The notes beneath the pieces are model-generated. The model did no database searches and had not been told where the DNA came from. It was given only the letters and a program-made list of their open reading frames with translations. Positions 25,001 to 31,336 of a DNA stretch of 64,000 nucleotides are shown piece by piece (the first letter of the stretch is position 1; each line of letters opens with the position of its first letter). Both the position numbers and the translations under genes were made by a program. The DNA is from Phascolarctos cinereus (taxonomy: Eukaryota; Chordata; Mammalia; Diprotodontia; Phascolarctidae), in NCBI RefSeq assembly GCF_002099425.1, contig NW_018344068.1, positions 540,001-604,000 on the forward strand. Direction: 5' to 3'.

Positions 25001-25108
25001 CCCACCCCACCCCAGCTCCTCACCTCCTCTTTCCCCTCCACTAAGGGACACCACACAGAACCAGGTGAAAAGCTGTACACTGCAGGCTCTCTTCCCAGAA
25101 ATGCCCAT
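3525..25108 (-). CDS. IL9R: Interleukin-9 receptor alpha chain, eight coding exons (gene span)
   Basis: Type I membrane cytokine receptor. IL9R binds IL-9 and signals with the common gamma chain through JAK1/JAK3 and STATs (family knowledge). The exons read: signal peptide; cytokine-receptor domain D1 with four cysteines (TCLNN..HCSW and SCILQ..CT); a stretch matching DNFTITFH and DPEYLPRR of human IL9R; D2 with LDPPSNLQSN and WSEWS; a transmembrane helix (STIIIFAIFLFLISLPYILF); box 1 (PSPAAFF); and a long cytoplasmic last exon. Splice phases agree at every junction: 1, 2, 1, 0, 1, 2, 0. Predicted length is about 478 residues, against 521 in human as I recall it. The exception is exon 3, which is internally out of frame, so the product is either broken here or the sequence has an error. 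Exon 5 to exon 6 is 13.9 kb of repeats. No canonical AATAAA lies within the first 1.1 kb after the stop. Confidence 0.93.
4355..4625 (-). mobile_element. L2 3' fragment
   Basis: Antisense L2 end: ACCATGCTAAGACTGGGGAT, CAGGAAGCTTACATCC and CTGAGTCTTGAAGGAAATAA. Located in IL9R intron 7. Confidence 0.7.
4733..4772. repeat. CA-rich microsatellite
   Basis: Interrupted CA repeats (CACACACACATATGTGC and ACACACACACAC). Confidence 0.8.
4815..5490 (+). mobile_element. CR1/L3 LINE 3' fragment
   Basis: Contains GAGTTCCCCATCACTGGAAG, TCTTCAAACAGATGC and TTGGACTAAC, typical of CR1/L3 3' ends. Confidence 0.65.
5505..5823 (+). mobile_element. CR1/L3 LINE 3' fragment
   Basis: A second copy directly following: GTCTTCAAGTATTTAGGGAG, GGTGGTGAGTTTCCCATCAT, AGGATGGATGACCACC and TTGGACCAGATGGC. 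Confidence 0.75.
5824..6079 (+). mobile_element. CORE-SINE, full length
   Basis: tRNA-like head GGGGGCAGCTAGGTAGTGTA, core CTGTAAAATGGAGATGATAA, tail ACTTTAAAGTACTATATGAA. It abuts the CR1/L3 copy. Confidence 0.85.
6283..6367 (-). CDS. IL9R: IL9R exon 7: box 1 (JAK1-binding) exon
   Basis: 85 bp, phase 2 in and phase 0 out. It encodes VKKTFYQNVPSPAAFF then RPLYTVHNGNFQ, nearly identical to human VKRIFYQNVPSPAMFF and QPLYSVHNGNFQ. PSPAAFF is the proline-rich box 1 that recruits JAK1. It is the most conserved exon of the gene here, consistent with selection for signalling. Confidence 0.96.
6500..6665 (-). mobile_element. CR1/L3 LINE fragment
   Basis: Antisense of the CR1/L3 3' end: TTATCTAATCCAACCCATGC, then GATGGGGAATTCACTACCTC. 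Confidence 0.65.
6692..6800 (-). repeat. MIR/CORE-SINE fragment
   Basis: GGCAGGATTTGAACCCAGGC and CATTATTTCTATTACACTAC, an antisense MIR 5' part. Confidence 0.65.
7206..7311 (-). CDS. IL9R: IL9R exon 6: transmembrane segment
   Basis: 106 bp, phase 1 in and phase 2 out. The helix is about STIIIFAIFLFLISLPYILF, followed by KLFPR, against human YLLFKLSPR. The acceptor is GTCTTCCAG and the donor CCCAG|GTAGAG. Confidence 0.93.
7590..7840 (-). repeat. MIR/CORE-SINE
   Basis: ATTATCTCATTTCACTCTCA, ATTATCCCCATTTTATAGAT and GAGTCACACAGCTAACAAGT. Located in IL9R intron 5. Confidence 0.8.
7845..8030 (+). repeat. MIR/CORE-SINE
   Basis: TCTGCCACTTACTAGCCATG, CTCATCTATAAAATGGGAAT and AAATGCGAGCTATCATTATT. 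Confidence 0.75.
8650..10135 (-). mobile_element. L1 3' end with ORF2 C-terminal remnant
   Basis: On the minus strand it encodes HMYTDIYSSSF, WGMAEHIVVYEYNGI and a DLRHLQKSHDGKCYPYPEK tail, the end of marsupial L1 ORF2 and its 3' UTR. Stops and frame changes show it is dead, and it is 5' truncated. It carries a nested SINE. Located in IL9R intron 5. Confidence 0.85.
9161..9310 (-). mobile_element. Marsupial tRNA-like SINE nested in L1
   Basis: From poly(T) through GTCACACAGCTAGTAAGTGT to CCACCTAGCTGCCTC. The L1 target CTGCTTATCATTT is repeated after it as CTGCTTGTCATTT. Confidence 0.92.
10150..10615 (+). mobile_element. L2 RT-region fragment (sense), interrupted by a SINE
   Basis: Old L2 coding sequence: ACTATCACAATAATCTCC, CCTCCAGTCTATG, AATCATGTCACTC. 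It continues after the SINE, and its 3' end seems to resume at about 11,530 beyond an inserted antisense L2. Confidence 0.6.
10387..10530 (-). mobile_element. Marsupial tRNA-like SINE
   Basis: GATTTGCCCAGGGTCACACA then CACTGCACCATCTAGCTGCC. Confidence 0.93.
10620..11525 (-). mobile_element. L2 LINE, RT C-terminal part and 3' end
   Basis: Minus-strand translation gives LRLNTSKTKLIIFPSKRIP, the L2 RT text LKLN.SKTELIIFP. It is inserted into a plus-strand L2. Confidence 0.75.
11530..11820 (+). mobile_element. L2 3' end
   Basis: GCCTTTGCTCTGGCTGTCCC, CTTCTGCAGGAGGCCTTTCC and CAGCATTTAATAAGTAGTTA. Confidence 0.7.
11935..13290 (-). mobile_element. L2 LINE, long antisense fragment
   Basis: The 3' end is at the left (AATAAATATTTCTAAAATGC, ACACTGCGCTAGGCACCGAA). 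Farther right, the minus strand encodes ILHRAAKTIFLVHRYDHITP of L2 RT. Confidence 0.75.
13385..13640 (+). mobile_element. CORE-SINE, full length
   Basis: GACCTGAGTTCAAATATGAC, CTCATCTCTAAAATGGGGAT and GTGCTATATAAATGCCAGCT, then an ATT repeat. Confidence 0.85.
13860..14085 (+). repeat. MIR/CORE-SINE
   Basis: GCCTCAATTTCCTCATCTGT and CAAAGTACTTTGTAAATGTT. Confidence 0.7.
14100..14605 (-). repeat. MIR/CORE-SINE split by a younger SINE
   Basis: Left part: GATCCCCATTTTACAGATGA. Right part after the inserted SINE: AGAACCCAGAACCTCTGG. Confidence 0.7.
14291..14527 (+). mobile_element. SINE with RTE-type tail, inserted in MIR
   Basis: Head GGGGCAGTGGATAGAGTACT, tail GAGCTGGAGAAGGAAATGGC and CCCAAATGGGGTCATAACTG. 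ACCATATGG lies on both sides as a target duplication. Confidence 0.88.
14770..15240 (+). repeat. MIR/CORE-SINE split by a younger SINE
   Basis: Left part: TTGGATTTGGAACCAGGGAA. Right part from about 15,105: AATCACTTAATTCTTTCTGG and CTAAATGATCTTAAAGGTCC. Confidence 0.7.
14852..15104 (-). mobile_element. SINE with RTE-type tail
   Basis: TTGTTGTTCAGTCATTTCTG, ACCCCATTTGGGGTCTTCTC and CACACAGCTAGGAAGTGTCT. Confidence 0.9.
15322..15452 (+). repeat. L2 3' end
   Basis: GAGCTCCTTGAGGGCAGGGA, ACCTGGCACACAGTAGGTGC and TTGATAAATTCTTATTGAG. Confidence 0.9.
15930..16130 (-). repeat. MIR/CORE-SINE
   Basis: ACTTTGCAAAGCATTTTCTT and TTTCAGATGGGGAAACTGAA. Confidence 0.75.
16140..16300 (+). repeat. MIR/CORE-SINE
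   Basis: GACATGGGTTCAAGTCTCAC, then GCCTCAGTTTCCTCATCTGT. Confidence 0.8.
16562..16665 (+). mobile_element. hAT-like palindromic MITE, half copy
   Basis: Starts TAGGGGTGCGGAACCTGCAG and continues CAGCCCTTTGACTGAATCTG and ACAGAACAAATCC. The second arm of the hairpin is missing. Confidence 0.5.
16666..17140. other. Unassigned intronic sequence
   Basis: GC-richer than its surroundings with an open stretch of 116 codons (16735-17085), but no recognisable family or splice logic with IL9R. Confidence 0.35.
17156..17455 (+). mobile_element. Marsupial tRNA-like SINE with an expanded AAAAG tail
   Basis: The SINE body ends near 17,292 and its poly(A) has become an AAAAG repeat. The whole unit, repeat included, lies between 15-bp duplications AACAGCTACAGTTTC (17141-17155 and 17456-17470). 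Confidence 0.95.
17294..17410. repeat. (AAAAG)n microsatellite
   Basis: About 23 nearly perfect AAAAG units. Confidence 0.98.
17590..17770 (+). repeat. MIR/CORE-SINE
   Basis: GGAAAGAGCATGGGATTTGG, GTGCCTCAGTTCGTCTCCCT and GGGCTAAATGATCCC. Confidence 0.85.
17891..18038 (-). mobile_element. Marsupial tRNA-like SINE
   Basis: AAGTGACTTACCCAGGGTCA to GTACCACCTACCTACCCC. GCTACCCACC before it and GCTACTCACC after it are the target duplication. Confidence 0.9.
18145..18396 (-). mobile_element. SINE with RTE-type tail
   Basis: TTCATGACCCCATTTGGGGT, CAGTGGTTTGCCATTTCCTT and TGCCACCTAGCTGCCC. Confidence 0.92.
18505..18680 (+). repeat. MIR/CORE-SINE
   Basis: TAAGTTCTGGCTCTGATACT, CACCTCAGGCAAGTCCTTTC and CATCTCTAACATGGGTAAGG. 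Confidence 0.6.
18826..18985 (+). repeat. L2 3' end
   Basis: GAGCTCCTTGAAGGCAGAGA, CCCCAGTGCTTAGCACAGGC and TTAATAAATGTTTGTTGCCT. Confidence 0.9.
19130..19430 (+). repeat. MIR/CORE-SINE
   Basis: GAGCACTGGACCTGGATTCC, CTCTGGGCAAGTCCCTTAAT and CTCATCTGTAAAATGAGGGT. The 5' part seems duplicated. Confidence 0.75.
19975..20075 (-). repeat. MIR/CORE-SINE fragment
   Basis: CACCCCATTTTACAGATCGG then AAGTGACTTGCCCAAGGTAA. Confidence 0.7.
20140..20331 (+). repeat. L2 3' end
   Basis: TTAGAATGTAAGCTCCTGGA, CACAGCACCTAGCACAACAC and CTTAATAAGTGCATGTTG. Confidence 0.85.
20331..20790 (+). mobile_element. L1 3' end interrupted by a SINE
   Basis: GACTTATGATAAAAAATGCT, CACCTCCAGAGAAAGAATAT and CAAAATGGCTAATATGG-type end. 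AATTGTTTTTACATGCAATT follows the SINE. Confidence 0.75.
20597..20733 (+). mobile_element. Marsupial tRNA-like SINE
   Basis: GGGCAGCTAGGTGGCTCAGT to CACTTAACCCTGATTACCTC. AAATGTTAA lies on both sides. Confidence 0.93.
20797..20946 (-). mobile_element. Marsupial tRNA-like SINE
   Basis: CAATTGGGGTTAAGTGACTT to CTGCGCCACCTAGCTGCC. Confidence 0.93.
21256..21472 (-). CDS. IL9R: IL9R exon 5: D2 with the WSXWS motif
   Basis: 217 bp, phase 0 in and phase 1 out. It opens RARHKDHIAGVTSATIESFE and contains SQWSEWSPVL, the WSXWS signature of class I cytokine receptors. Human has HRDHIVGVTWLILEAFE and GQWSEWSQPV. The segment before WSXWS (EVGEPLGDEEDVFSYR) is acidic, like the human DDVVEEERYT. Two overlapping GT donors exist; only CTAG|GTAGGT keeps exon 6 in frame. 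Confidence 0.95.
21920..22059 (-). CDS. IL9R: IL9R exon 4: start of fibronectin-like D2
   Basis: 140 bp, phase 1 in and phase 0 out. It encodes KLDPPSNLQSNVSSRGCI, then SWNPP and LSYELALRQPGEAWE, parallel to human VKLDPPSDLQSNISSGHCI and LLSYELAFKKQEEAWE. NVS is a potential N-glycosylation site, and human has NIS at the same place. The acceptor is TTCTGTTCCAG and the donor GAG|GTAAGG. Confidence 0.93.
22901..23334 (-). pseudogene. RN7SLP: 7SL RNA (signal recognition particle) pseudogene, split by a SINE
   Basis: Read on the minus strand, the two halves together span about 285 bp, close to the 300 nt of 7SL RNA. The 5' end GCTGAGTGTGGTAGCAC and GGGGGAGGCTGAGGCTG match GCCGGGCGCGGTGGCGC and CGGGAGGCTGAGGCTG. 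The middle and 3' parts match too (GAACCAGCCCAGAA against GAACCGGCCCAGGT, AGAGCAGGTTAAAGC against GGAGCAGGTCAAAAC, GACCTGGTCTC against GACCCCGTCTC). A-rich sequence follows the 3' end. It is diverged and interrupted, so not functional. It lies in IL9R intron 3 in the same orientation as the gene. Confidence 0.82.
23058..23206 (-). mobile_element. Marsupial tRNA-like SINE inserted in the 7SL pseudogene
   Basis: Minus-strand copy from the poly(T) to CCACCTAGCTGCCCC. The flanking sequence GGGATTTACCTTT occurs on both sides as a target duplication. Confidence 0.92.
23437..23613 (-). CDS. IL9R: IL9R exon 3: second half of D1, internally out of frame
   Basis: The acceptor TATGTAG and donor AACA|GTGAGT are clear. 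The first part, read in phase from exon 2, gives SNLEPHENYSCILQMGTCT and matches human SNQAPGG..CILRGSECT. The second part, read in phase with exon 4, gives FDEFTISFH and LLDPNYLPRQN and matches human SDNFTITFH and LVDPEYLPRR. The two parts are in different frames. The exon is 177 bp (3n), but its flanking phases need 3n+2. The switch lies near 23,553-23,559, and compared with human a 2-bp loss fits best. It is either a null allele, a base-calling error or true decay. Confidence 0.85.
23835..24180 (-). mobile_element. L2 fragment followed by a MIR fragment
   Basis: GGTTCCTGCCCTCAAGAAGA is the antisense L2 3' end. AATGAGAAAATTGAGGCCTA and GTCATGCAGGTAGGAAATAG (24,070-24,180) are antisense MIR. 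Confidence 0.55.
24524..24635 (-). CDS. IL9R: IL9R exon 2: first half of D1
   Basis: 112 bp, phase 1 in and phase 2 out. It encodes LTCLNNYITTIHCSW and then RVHQLLFT, aligning with human FTCLTNNILRIDCHW and SPWLLFT. Two of the four D1 cysteines are here. The acceptor is TACTGCAG and the donor ACCAG|GTAAGG. Confidence 0.9.
25024..25108 (-). CDS. IL9R: IL9R exon 1: start codon and signal peptide
   Basis: This exon encodes 28 residues plus one base. It begins MGISGKRAC, has a hydrophobic core VQLFTWFCVVSL and ends SGGERG, as expected of a signal peptide. The donor is GAG|GTGAGG in phase 1, which matches exon 2. The ATG context is weak (T at -3, G at +4). The start was chosen because this frame alone gives a signal peptide and joins exon 2 in phase. 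The 5' untranslated part cannot be delimited; an old L2 begins about 30 bp upstream. Confidence 0.8.
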
Positions 25109-25115
25109 GGAACAT
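25041..25115 (-). promoter_or_regulatory. Upstream ORF overlapping the IL9R start codon
   Basis: An ATG seven bases before the IL9R ATG, with G at -3, opens a 24-codon ORF in another frame that runs across the real start and stops inside exon 1. If it is in the mRNA, scanning ribosomes would meet it first and IL9R output could be lowered. The transcription start is unknown, so this is an inference. Confidence 0.35.
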
Positions 25116-25139
25116 GGCCCTGAAACAGAAACAACTGTT

Positions 25140-25960
25140 TCAACTCAATGAACATTTATCAGGCATTTCCCTGAGTGCAAGGAACTGTCCTTGGTTCTGA
25201 AGGCTATTAAGATGAAAAAGGAAACAACCATTGTCCTCCGGAGTTTACAATCTAATAGGAGGACTAAATGTACACAGAGAAAGGGAATGAAAGATAGAAG
25301 GTGATGGGGGAAAGGATATAGATGAACAAACTGCCCTGGGAAAATATGAGGAGGGAAGAGAGACTCTGAGCTGGGAAGATGAAGGAAGGCTTCATGGAGG
25401 AGTTGGCACCTGAGCTGAGTCTTGCAGGAAGAGAGAGTTTAGAACTGGCAGAAATGAGGAGAGCGTGGTATGTCTGAGGGTCAGCCTGCATAAATAAGGA
25501 AGGAGAAATAGCAGCATATGACCAAGAAACAGCTGGTAGTCCAGCTCGACTAGAGGTAGGCAAGGGAGGAAGAGGAGGTAAAGAAGAGATTGGAGAAGGG
25601 AGACATTGATGGCAGGGAGATCATCTAGGAGGTGGTTATAGTAATCTAGGGGAGAGGTGTGAAGACTGGGGTTAGTGGAGTGGCAACGTGAGGGGAGAGG
25701 GGCAGACTGTCGTTGTTGTTCGTCCTTCATTCTCAAAAAGCACCAACGACATCAAGAGAGTGATGTCTTGACTTGCAAGTGAATTGGATTTAAGTGAGGC
25801 AGAGTCAATCAGCCTCACTCTCTCCTCCAGAGTCATCAAAGTCCAGTGGCAAGACATAGGTCAGGATGACTGGTGATGGCCCCAAGAGGAGCAGACACAC
25901 GCAAGGAGGTAGAATGGGTAGAGCAGAGAGGAACATTAGAGATCGTCTTCTTTGAGCCCC
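25140..25960 (-). mobile_element. L2 LINE 3' part, upstream of IL9R exon 1
   Basis: GAACATTTATCAGGCATTTC, GCTTCATGGAGGAGTTGGC and minus-strand coding text LHTSPLDYYNHLLDDLPA of L2 RT (consensus ITSRLDYCNSLL.GLPA). Confidence 0.7.
25700..25890. mobile_element. Unclassified interspersed repeat inserted in L2
   Basis: TTGTTGTTCGTCCTTCATTC, GTGATGTCTTGACTTGCAAG and TGAATTGGATTTAAGTGAGG. I recognise this as a recurrent marsupial sequence but cannot name the family. Confidence 0.5.
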
Positions 25961-26104
25961 TTGTATGCATGTAATTAGATTGTTTGTAGAGAGGGAGGGA
26001 GGATGAGAGTAGGAATATCAAATGTGCCTAAGGTTTAGACCCTAGGTGACCAGAAGGATGGAAGTGCTATCAACACAAAGAGGAAAGTAGGAGGAAGCTG
26101 CTGG

Positions 26105-26345
26105 TCCATCTTTCACACAGCTGCCAAAATAGTCTTCCTAAAGTATAGCTCTAATCATGTCTCAGGCCCCCAATCAAAAAACTTCCTTGGCTCCTTACAC
26201 CTCTAGGGTCAATGAAAACTCTTCACTCACCTTGGCATTCAAGTCCCTTTACAATTTAGCCCCAACTTTCCATTCCAGCCTCTCCTCGAACCACTCCCTT
26301 TCATGCCCTTCATGTTCTAGTCAAAATGGACTCCTAGGCAACCAA
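26105..26345 (+). mobile_element. L2 RT-region fragment (sense)
   Basis: CACAGCTGCCAAAATAGTCT, TAATCATGTCTCAG, CTTCCTTGGCTCCTTACACC and CCTTTACAATTTAGCCCCAA follow the L2 RT C-terminal text. Confidence 0.6.
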
Positions 26346-26384
26346 CCACCAAGTTCTCCCACATGGTACCCCACCTCATGTCAG

Positions 26385-26670
26385 AGAACAGCAGAGAGGC
26401 AGAACAGTGCAGTAGGACGCACACCAGAAAAAAGAATCAGCAGTTGTAGGGTGGAGTTCTAACTTTGCTGCTTGACTTGCTATTTAGCCTGGGAGGTACC
26501 ATTTCTCTGTCTTTCTAAACCTCAATTTCCTCATCTACAAAATAGGGATGATAATCTCTACTCTGTCTACCTCACAGGACATATATGAATTAGATGAGAT
26601 AATATATGTAAAAATGCATTGTAAGCAACAAAACGCTACATAAATGTGAGCTACCATCATTACATTACTA
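26385..26670 (+). repeat. MIR/CORE-SINE
   Basis: CCTCAATTTCCTCATCTACA, ATTAGATGAGATAATATATG and TACATAAATGTGAGCTACCA. Confidence 0.8.
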
Positions 26671-27236
26671 TGGTTAGATTTCTGAAGGACAGCTAGTTAA
26701 CCATCCAGCACCCACTGAAATTCATCAGCAAGTTCTCCTCTTTCATCTCCTCCCCAGTGGGGGAGAGGATGGCTGCTTTCCCTCCCAGTCTAATTGTCCA
26801 ATTCAATTACAGTTATTCCTTCCACATCACAATTTCCCCATCAAGGTTTCAATACATAGCAGGTCGGCATAAGAAATTAAATGGCAATTTGAGGGGAGTT
26901 TTGTGGAAGTGGCATACAACACCCAAAGGCTAACAGATGACACAGAGCTTATGACCAAATACTTAACCCAAATTTTACAATAAGGTACTGTCAACACCCC
27001 ATAAAAGAAAAATAAAAAATTCAGACTTCTCTGGTATGAAGAAAGGGCCAAAAACAATTTAATTGGATTTTCCAGATTGAAGGCACCACACCCCTCTCCT
27101 CCTCAATGTGGAAGGGATAACTAAGCAATAAAACTAATTGAACACTAACTGTGCTGAGTGCTAGGCAAAAGAGCAACATTCCCTAGTCTCACAGAGCTTA
27201 CATCACACAGAGAGGGACCTTAGGGATCATCGAATC

Positions 27237-27461
27237 CAGGCCTGCACAACAGATAGCCTTCGGTCTACTTGAGGCCTGCCAAAGGATTTCAGGCAACCCT
27301 GAAACGTGTAGAGTTGCCAGTCTGCACTCTCTCCAGTCTGTCACGTGACCTGCAGCAACCCACCATCATCAGTCTGTCTCTAGTCTAACCTATCTTTGGC
27401 CCGAAGAAGCTTAGTCTATTTTAATTTTGGCCCTTACCTACCGCCAAGTTGTGTAGGTCTG
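27237..27461. mobile_element. Non-autonomous hAT transposon (MITE), second copy
   Basis: 225 bp from CAGGCCTGCACAAC to GTTGTGTAGGTCTG, homologous to the copy at 39,996. The flanks ATCGAATC and ACCTAATC agree at six of eight bases, consistent with an aged 8-bp duplication. It sits in an antisense MIR. Confidence 0.8.
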
Positions 27462-27469
27462 ACCTAATC

Positions 27470-27600
27470 CAACCCCTTTATTTTGCATATAGGGGAAACT
27501 GAGGCCCCAAGAAAGGATGCAACTTGCCAAGTTTACAACAGAACCAGGACCAGAACCCAAATCTACTGATTCTCAAGCTATGGCACTTCCTATTATATTG
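27470..27600 (-). repeat. MIR/CORE-SINE
   Basis: GGGGAAACTGAGGCCCCAAG and CAGAACCCAAATCTACTGAT. Confidence 0.8.
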
Positions 27601-27685
27601 TACTGCTCCCCTATTCATTCCCACAATGGGGGACATCCCATTTCTGAAGGACTAGCTGTTGCAGAAACACCCCACCACCACCACC

Positions 27686-27708
27686 AACACACACACACAC
27701 ACACACCT
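27686..27708. repeat. (CA)n microsatellite
   Basis: About 11 CA units, preceded by a CCA run. Confidence 0.9.
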
Positions 27709-28480
27709 CAACCATGATTAGTGATTTTGTGTGTGTAGAGAGGCTGGAATTACAGCACATGGTTTATCAGACCTGGAAGAGCTATTAGTACATGGGGCAT
27801 AGACTATCAGGTAGAGAAGCACTGGAATATTTAATGTTCCAAAGAACAGAAAGGGATGTTAGAGACCACCTAAACTAACCCCCTTACTCTATAGAAAAAG
27901 AAATTGAGGTTTAACTTCCTTTTGTCTCATCCAAGGTGTTACACTGTAATTGCCTGGCAAAGCCAAGACAAACCAAGGTTTTCAGGTCATAGTTCACTGT
28001 TCATTCTTGTAAGGGGGAGATCTCATTTCTGTCTGGTTTTTAGAAGAAAAGGTAGAGGAAGTCATGAAGGAAAGGCTTCTAGTCAGTATCATTGAGCTAC
28101 CCTATGCTTCAGTGTAAACTCAGAGGGCTTCTGGAATGCTAGGAATCCTGTCTAATCTCTCAACATGCCTCCAGGTTAGGAGAACCCACGAGATGCTCCT
28201 CAGAAAGGTAGCTGGGGTGGGGGACTGGTTCAGGAAGTACTCAAGGGGATAAGGTTAGCGGGGGCGAGGATTTGCAGCTGCTATCAGCTCATCAGTCAGT
28301 TCAAGATGTTACTGTGATAGCCCTACGGTGCTACTGTACTTATTTGCCTGTTATATAAGTTTGATGTTGTTCAGTGATAAGGGGCGTGTGGGTGACAGAA
28401 AAACAAACACTAAGAGGCAGATTCACCAAGCCCAAGATGCACGACCTATGACACAGTCCCAGGCACCTATACAGTTTGTT
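27709..28480. other. Intergenic, nothing firm recognised
   Basis: Contains one degraded MIR-like piece (CTATAGAAAAAGAAATTGAG near 27,890). No gene was seen. Confidence 0.4.
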
Positions 28481-28484
28481 TCTG

Positions 28485-28605
28485 CCCTTACAAACAGAGT
28501 AATCTTAAAGAAGTCAGTTTGCCTCTTTCTCAGTTTCTTTCTTTGTAAAACAAAGGGGTCAGAAGAGATGATCTCTAATGTTCCTTCCAGTTGTAACATT
28601 CAATG
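28485..28605 (+). repeat. MIR/CORE-SINE fragment
   Basis: CTTTCTCAGTTTCTTTCTTT and GATCTCTAATGTTCCTTCCA. Confidence 0.65.
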
Positions 28606-28689
28606 CTCTGCATTTCTTCCCAGTTCTGACACTGTGACTAATTAATAGTCTTAGTCTAAAGACAGCATACTCATCCATCAATCAATCCA

Positions 28690-29680
28690 ATAAGCTTTTA
28701 TTAAATTCCTACCATGGGCAAGATGAGCTAGACATTGAAGATGCAAAGGCAAAAATGAATTAGTCCTGGCCTTCAAGGACCTTACATTCTACTGGAAAAA
28801 ACAAGACATACCCTGATAAGTAAACAAAACAAAATTATTTCAGGGGGTGCTCTAGCAACTAGGAAAACCAAGAAAAGCCTCTTGGACAGCGTAGCACTGG
28901 AGCTGAGCCTTGAAGACAGCTAGGGATTCCAAGAGGTGGAGGAGAGGAGTTCATCCTAGGCATGAGGGACAGCCTATAGAAAGGTATGGAGATGGAAGAT
29001 GAAATGTCCAGTGTAAGGAACAATAAGAAAACCATTTGGATGGAACATAGGGTAACTGGAGCGAATATTGTGAAATCACATTACTGGAAAGATGAAAGAA
29101 ATCAATCAGCATTCATTAAGCACCTAATATGGGCCAGGCAGATTGTGGAAAGGTACTAAATGTCAAACAGATGAGTTTGTATTTGACCCTGAAGTAACAG
29201 AGGGCCCCTGAAGCATTTTGAGCAGGAGAGTGCTATGATCAGACCTGCCTGTGCTTTAAGAATCACAATTCAGCAGCTGTATGGAGGACGGATTGGAGAA
29301 GGTGCAAGGATACCCATTAAGAAGATATTGTGGGGCAGCTAGGTGGTACGGTGGATAGAGCACCGGCCCTGGAGTCAGTTGGACCTGGGTTCCAATCTTC
29401 AGACTTCAGACACTTGCTACCTGTGTGACCCTGGGCAAGTCACTTAACCCCGATTGCCTCCAAAAAAAAAAAGCTATTGTAAGAATCCAAGTGAGAGGTG
29501 ATGAGAGCTGGGTTTGAGGGTATGGCTATGTGGCAGGTGGGAAAGGTTGATTTCTGAGTTGGTATGAGGGCTGGGTGACTGAAGGTGGGTGAGCAAGACA
29601 GGGTGGGAAGTGAAAGTAAACCTGTATGCTGTTGAGCAAAAGCAGAAAGGATAGAAGTGAAGGCCACTTAGGTCCATGTG
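28690..29680 (-). mobile_element. L2 LINE 3' part with a nested SINE
   Basis: TTTATTAAATTCCTACCATG, CTTCAAGGACCTTACATTCT, CATGAGGGACAGCC and GAGCAGGAGAGTGCTATGAT, all antisense L2. Confidence 0.8.
29332..29471 (+). mobile_element. Marsupial tRNA-like SINE
   Basis: GGGGCAGCTAGGTGGTACGG to CACTTAACCCCGATTGCC and an A run. The flanks AGATATTGT and AGCTATTGT are near-repeats. Confidence 0.94.
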
Positions 29681-29699
29681 TCACTCAGCATGAACAGCC

Positions 29700-31010
29700 A
29701 GTGGAATGGGGAGAGGAAAAGGGGAAAAGAAATTATTATAGTAACTGAGTGGGGACCAAGGAAAAAATTAGGGAAGATTGACAGCTTCTGAAAACCTCTC
29801 AGCAAAACTGCATTAGAGCTAAGACAGAGATGCTAACTGATTATAACGACCAATCTTGGCTCCAGAGGAGAGATGAAAAAGGACCTCCTTCCTCTCAGTA
29901 GAAAAGTGGAGGCATTATAGATGAGGTCACTGGGTCAGGTAGTTTTGCTGAACTATTTTCCTTTGTTACAAGAGAGGGATTATTTGTTGTTTTGTTCTGA
30001 GTTGGTTTTGGGGGAGGGGGCAGGGGGGCCAGGAGAATCTAGAAATGACTGTGGTATAAAATCAAAACAGCTTGATTAAGCTCAAAATAAAAATACAATT
30101 TAAAAAATAATAATAACAAACAACATCAATTCAATTAAATGGGGGAGGGGGGCAGAGACAGTAGTTGTATCCTGCTTAGCGTCTTTCCAGATTTCCTTTT
30201 TTTTAATCGTGAACTTGACAAACATCAACAAGCATGAACATTTCCATCGAGAAAGTAGAACCCAAAAAGAGGATTCAGAAGAAAGTTCAGAAGTGGCCGC
30301 AGATGAGCAGAACAGCGCTGTTACTATGAGGTTAGATTTAATATATACTTTAAAAAGAAACAGCCAAAGTCTAACAGAGTTTCATGGTTCAATAAAATTT
30401 TATTTGTTTAAAAAATAAAGTGCTTTATAAGCCTTAAAGTATTTTTTTTAATTGTCAGGCAAACCGTTCACCTCATGGGAGGTGTTAAACATAGGCAAGA
30501 GTGACCAGGAGACCCCACTAAAATCCTTTCCCTGCAGTTCTGTAAGGCTGGGCTAGATACAGGGTGTCTGATTCAATTTCACTATGGTCCTGCCTGAAAG
30601 TAGACAGGGGGAAGAGAAGCTTGGTCACAGTCCTTTCAGGCTCCTGTGCTCAGCTCTGCATAGGACACAGCCTTGACTTGGGGGGGTTAGGGAAGGTCAT
30701 CCAGGGTGGCCTAGAGATGCCAGTGGTGAGAAGGCCAAAGAGGACTCCAAAAACACCAAGGATAATAATAAGAGGTCATATTTCTATCACACCTTCTGCT
30801 TTTCAAAAAGGCAAAAGATGAAATGACTGAGGAAACAAAGTTTCTAACTTCCAAGCATAGGGATTTATTAAGCAATGTAAGCCAATTGCATAACAAATTG
30901 GGACCCTGCCTCCTCAGCTTTGGCACTGGACTCCAAACACAGGGGGAAACAGATTTTTATGCCATAAAAACAATCAAATAAGACCAATTAATTTAAAAAA
31001 GAAATAAATA
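29700..31010. other. Intergenic, no gene recognised
   Basis: Purine-rich and A-rich stretches with chance ORFs only. Confidence 0.4.
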
Positions 31011-31155
31011 GGGCAGCTAGGTGATGCAGTAGATATAGCACCAACCCTGGAGTCAGGAGGACCTGAGTTCAAATCCAACCTCAAACATTTGACTCTTACT
31101 AGCTGTGTGACCCTAGGCAAGTCATATAACCCTGATTACCTCTCAAAAAAAAAAA
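31011..31155 (+). mobile_element. Marsupial tRNA-like SINE
   Basis: GGGCAGCTAGGTGATGCAGT, GACCTGAGTTCAAATCCAAC and an A run. Confidence 0.93.
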
Positions 31156-31336
31156 TTAACCAGGATATAAAATTAGGTAATCTGATTTCTAATTGGAGGA
31201 AAGATTAATGATTTTCCCAGTTGGTAGAAGGATGAGTAAACAGAGGTAGTTCCATGAAATCAGAAAAAGGGGTGTCCCAATCCCCCAAGTGTCTATATTG
31301 AATGAAAGGAACAAGGAAACAGTAACTTATCAGTGT

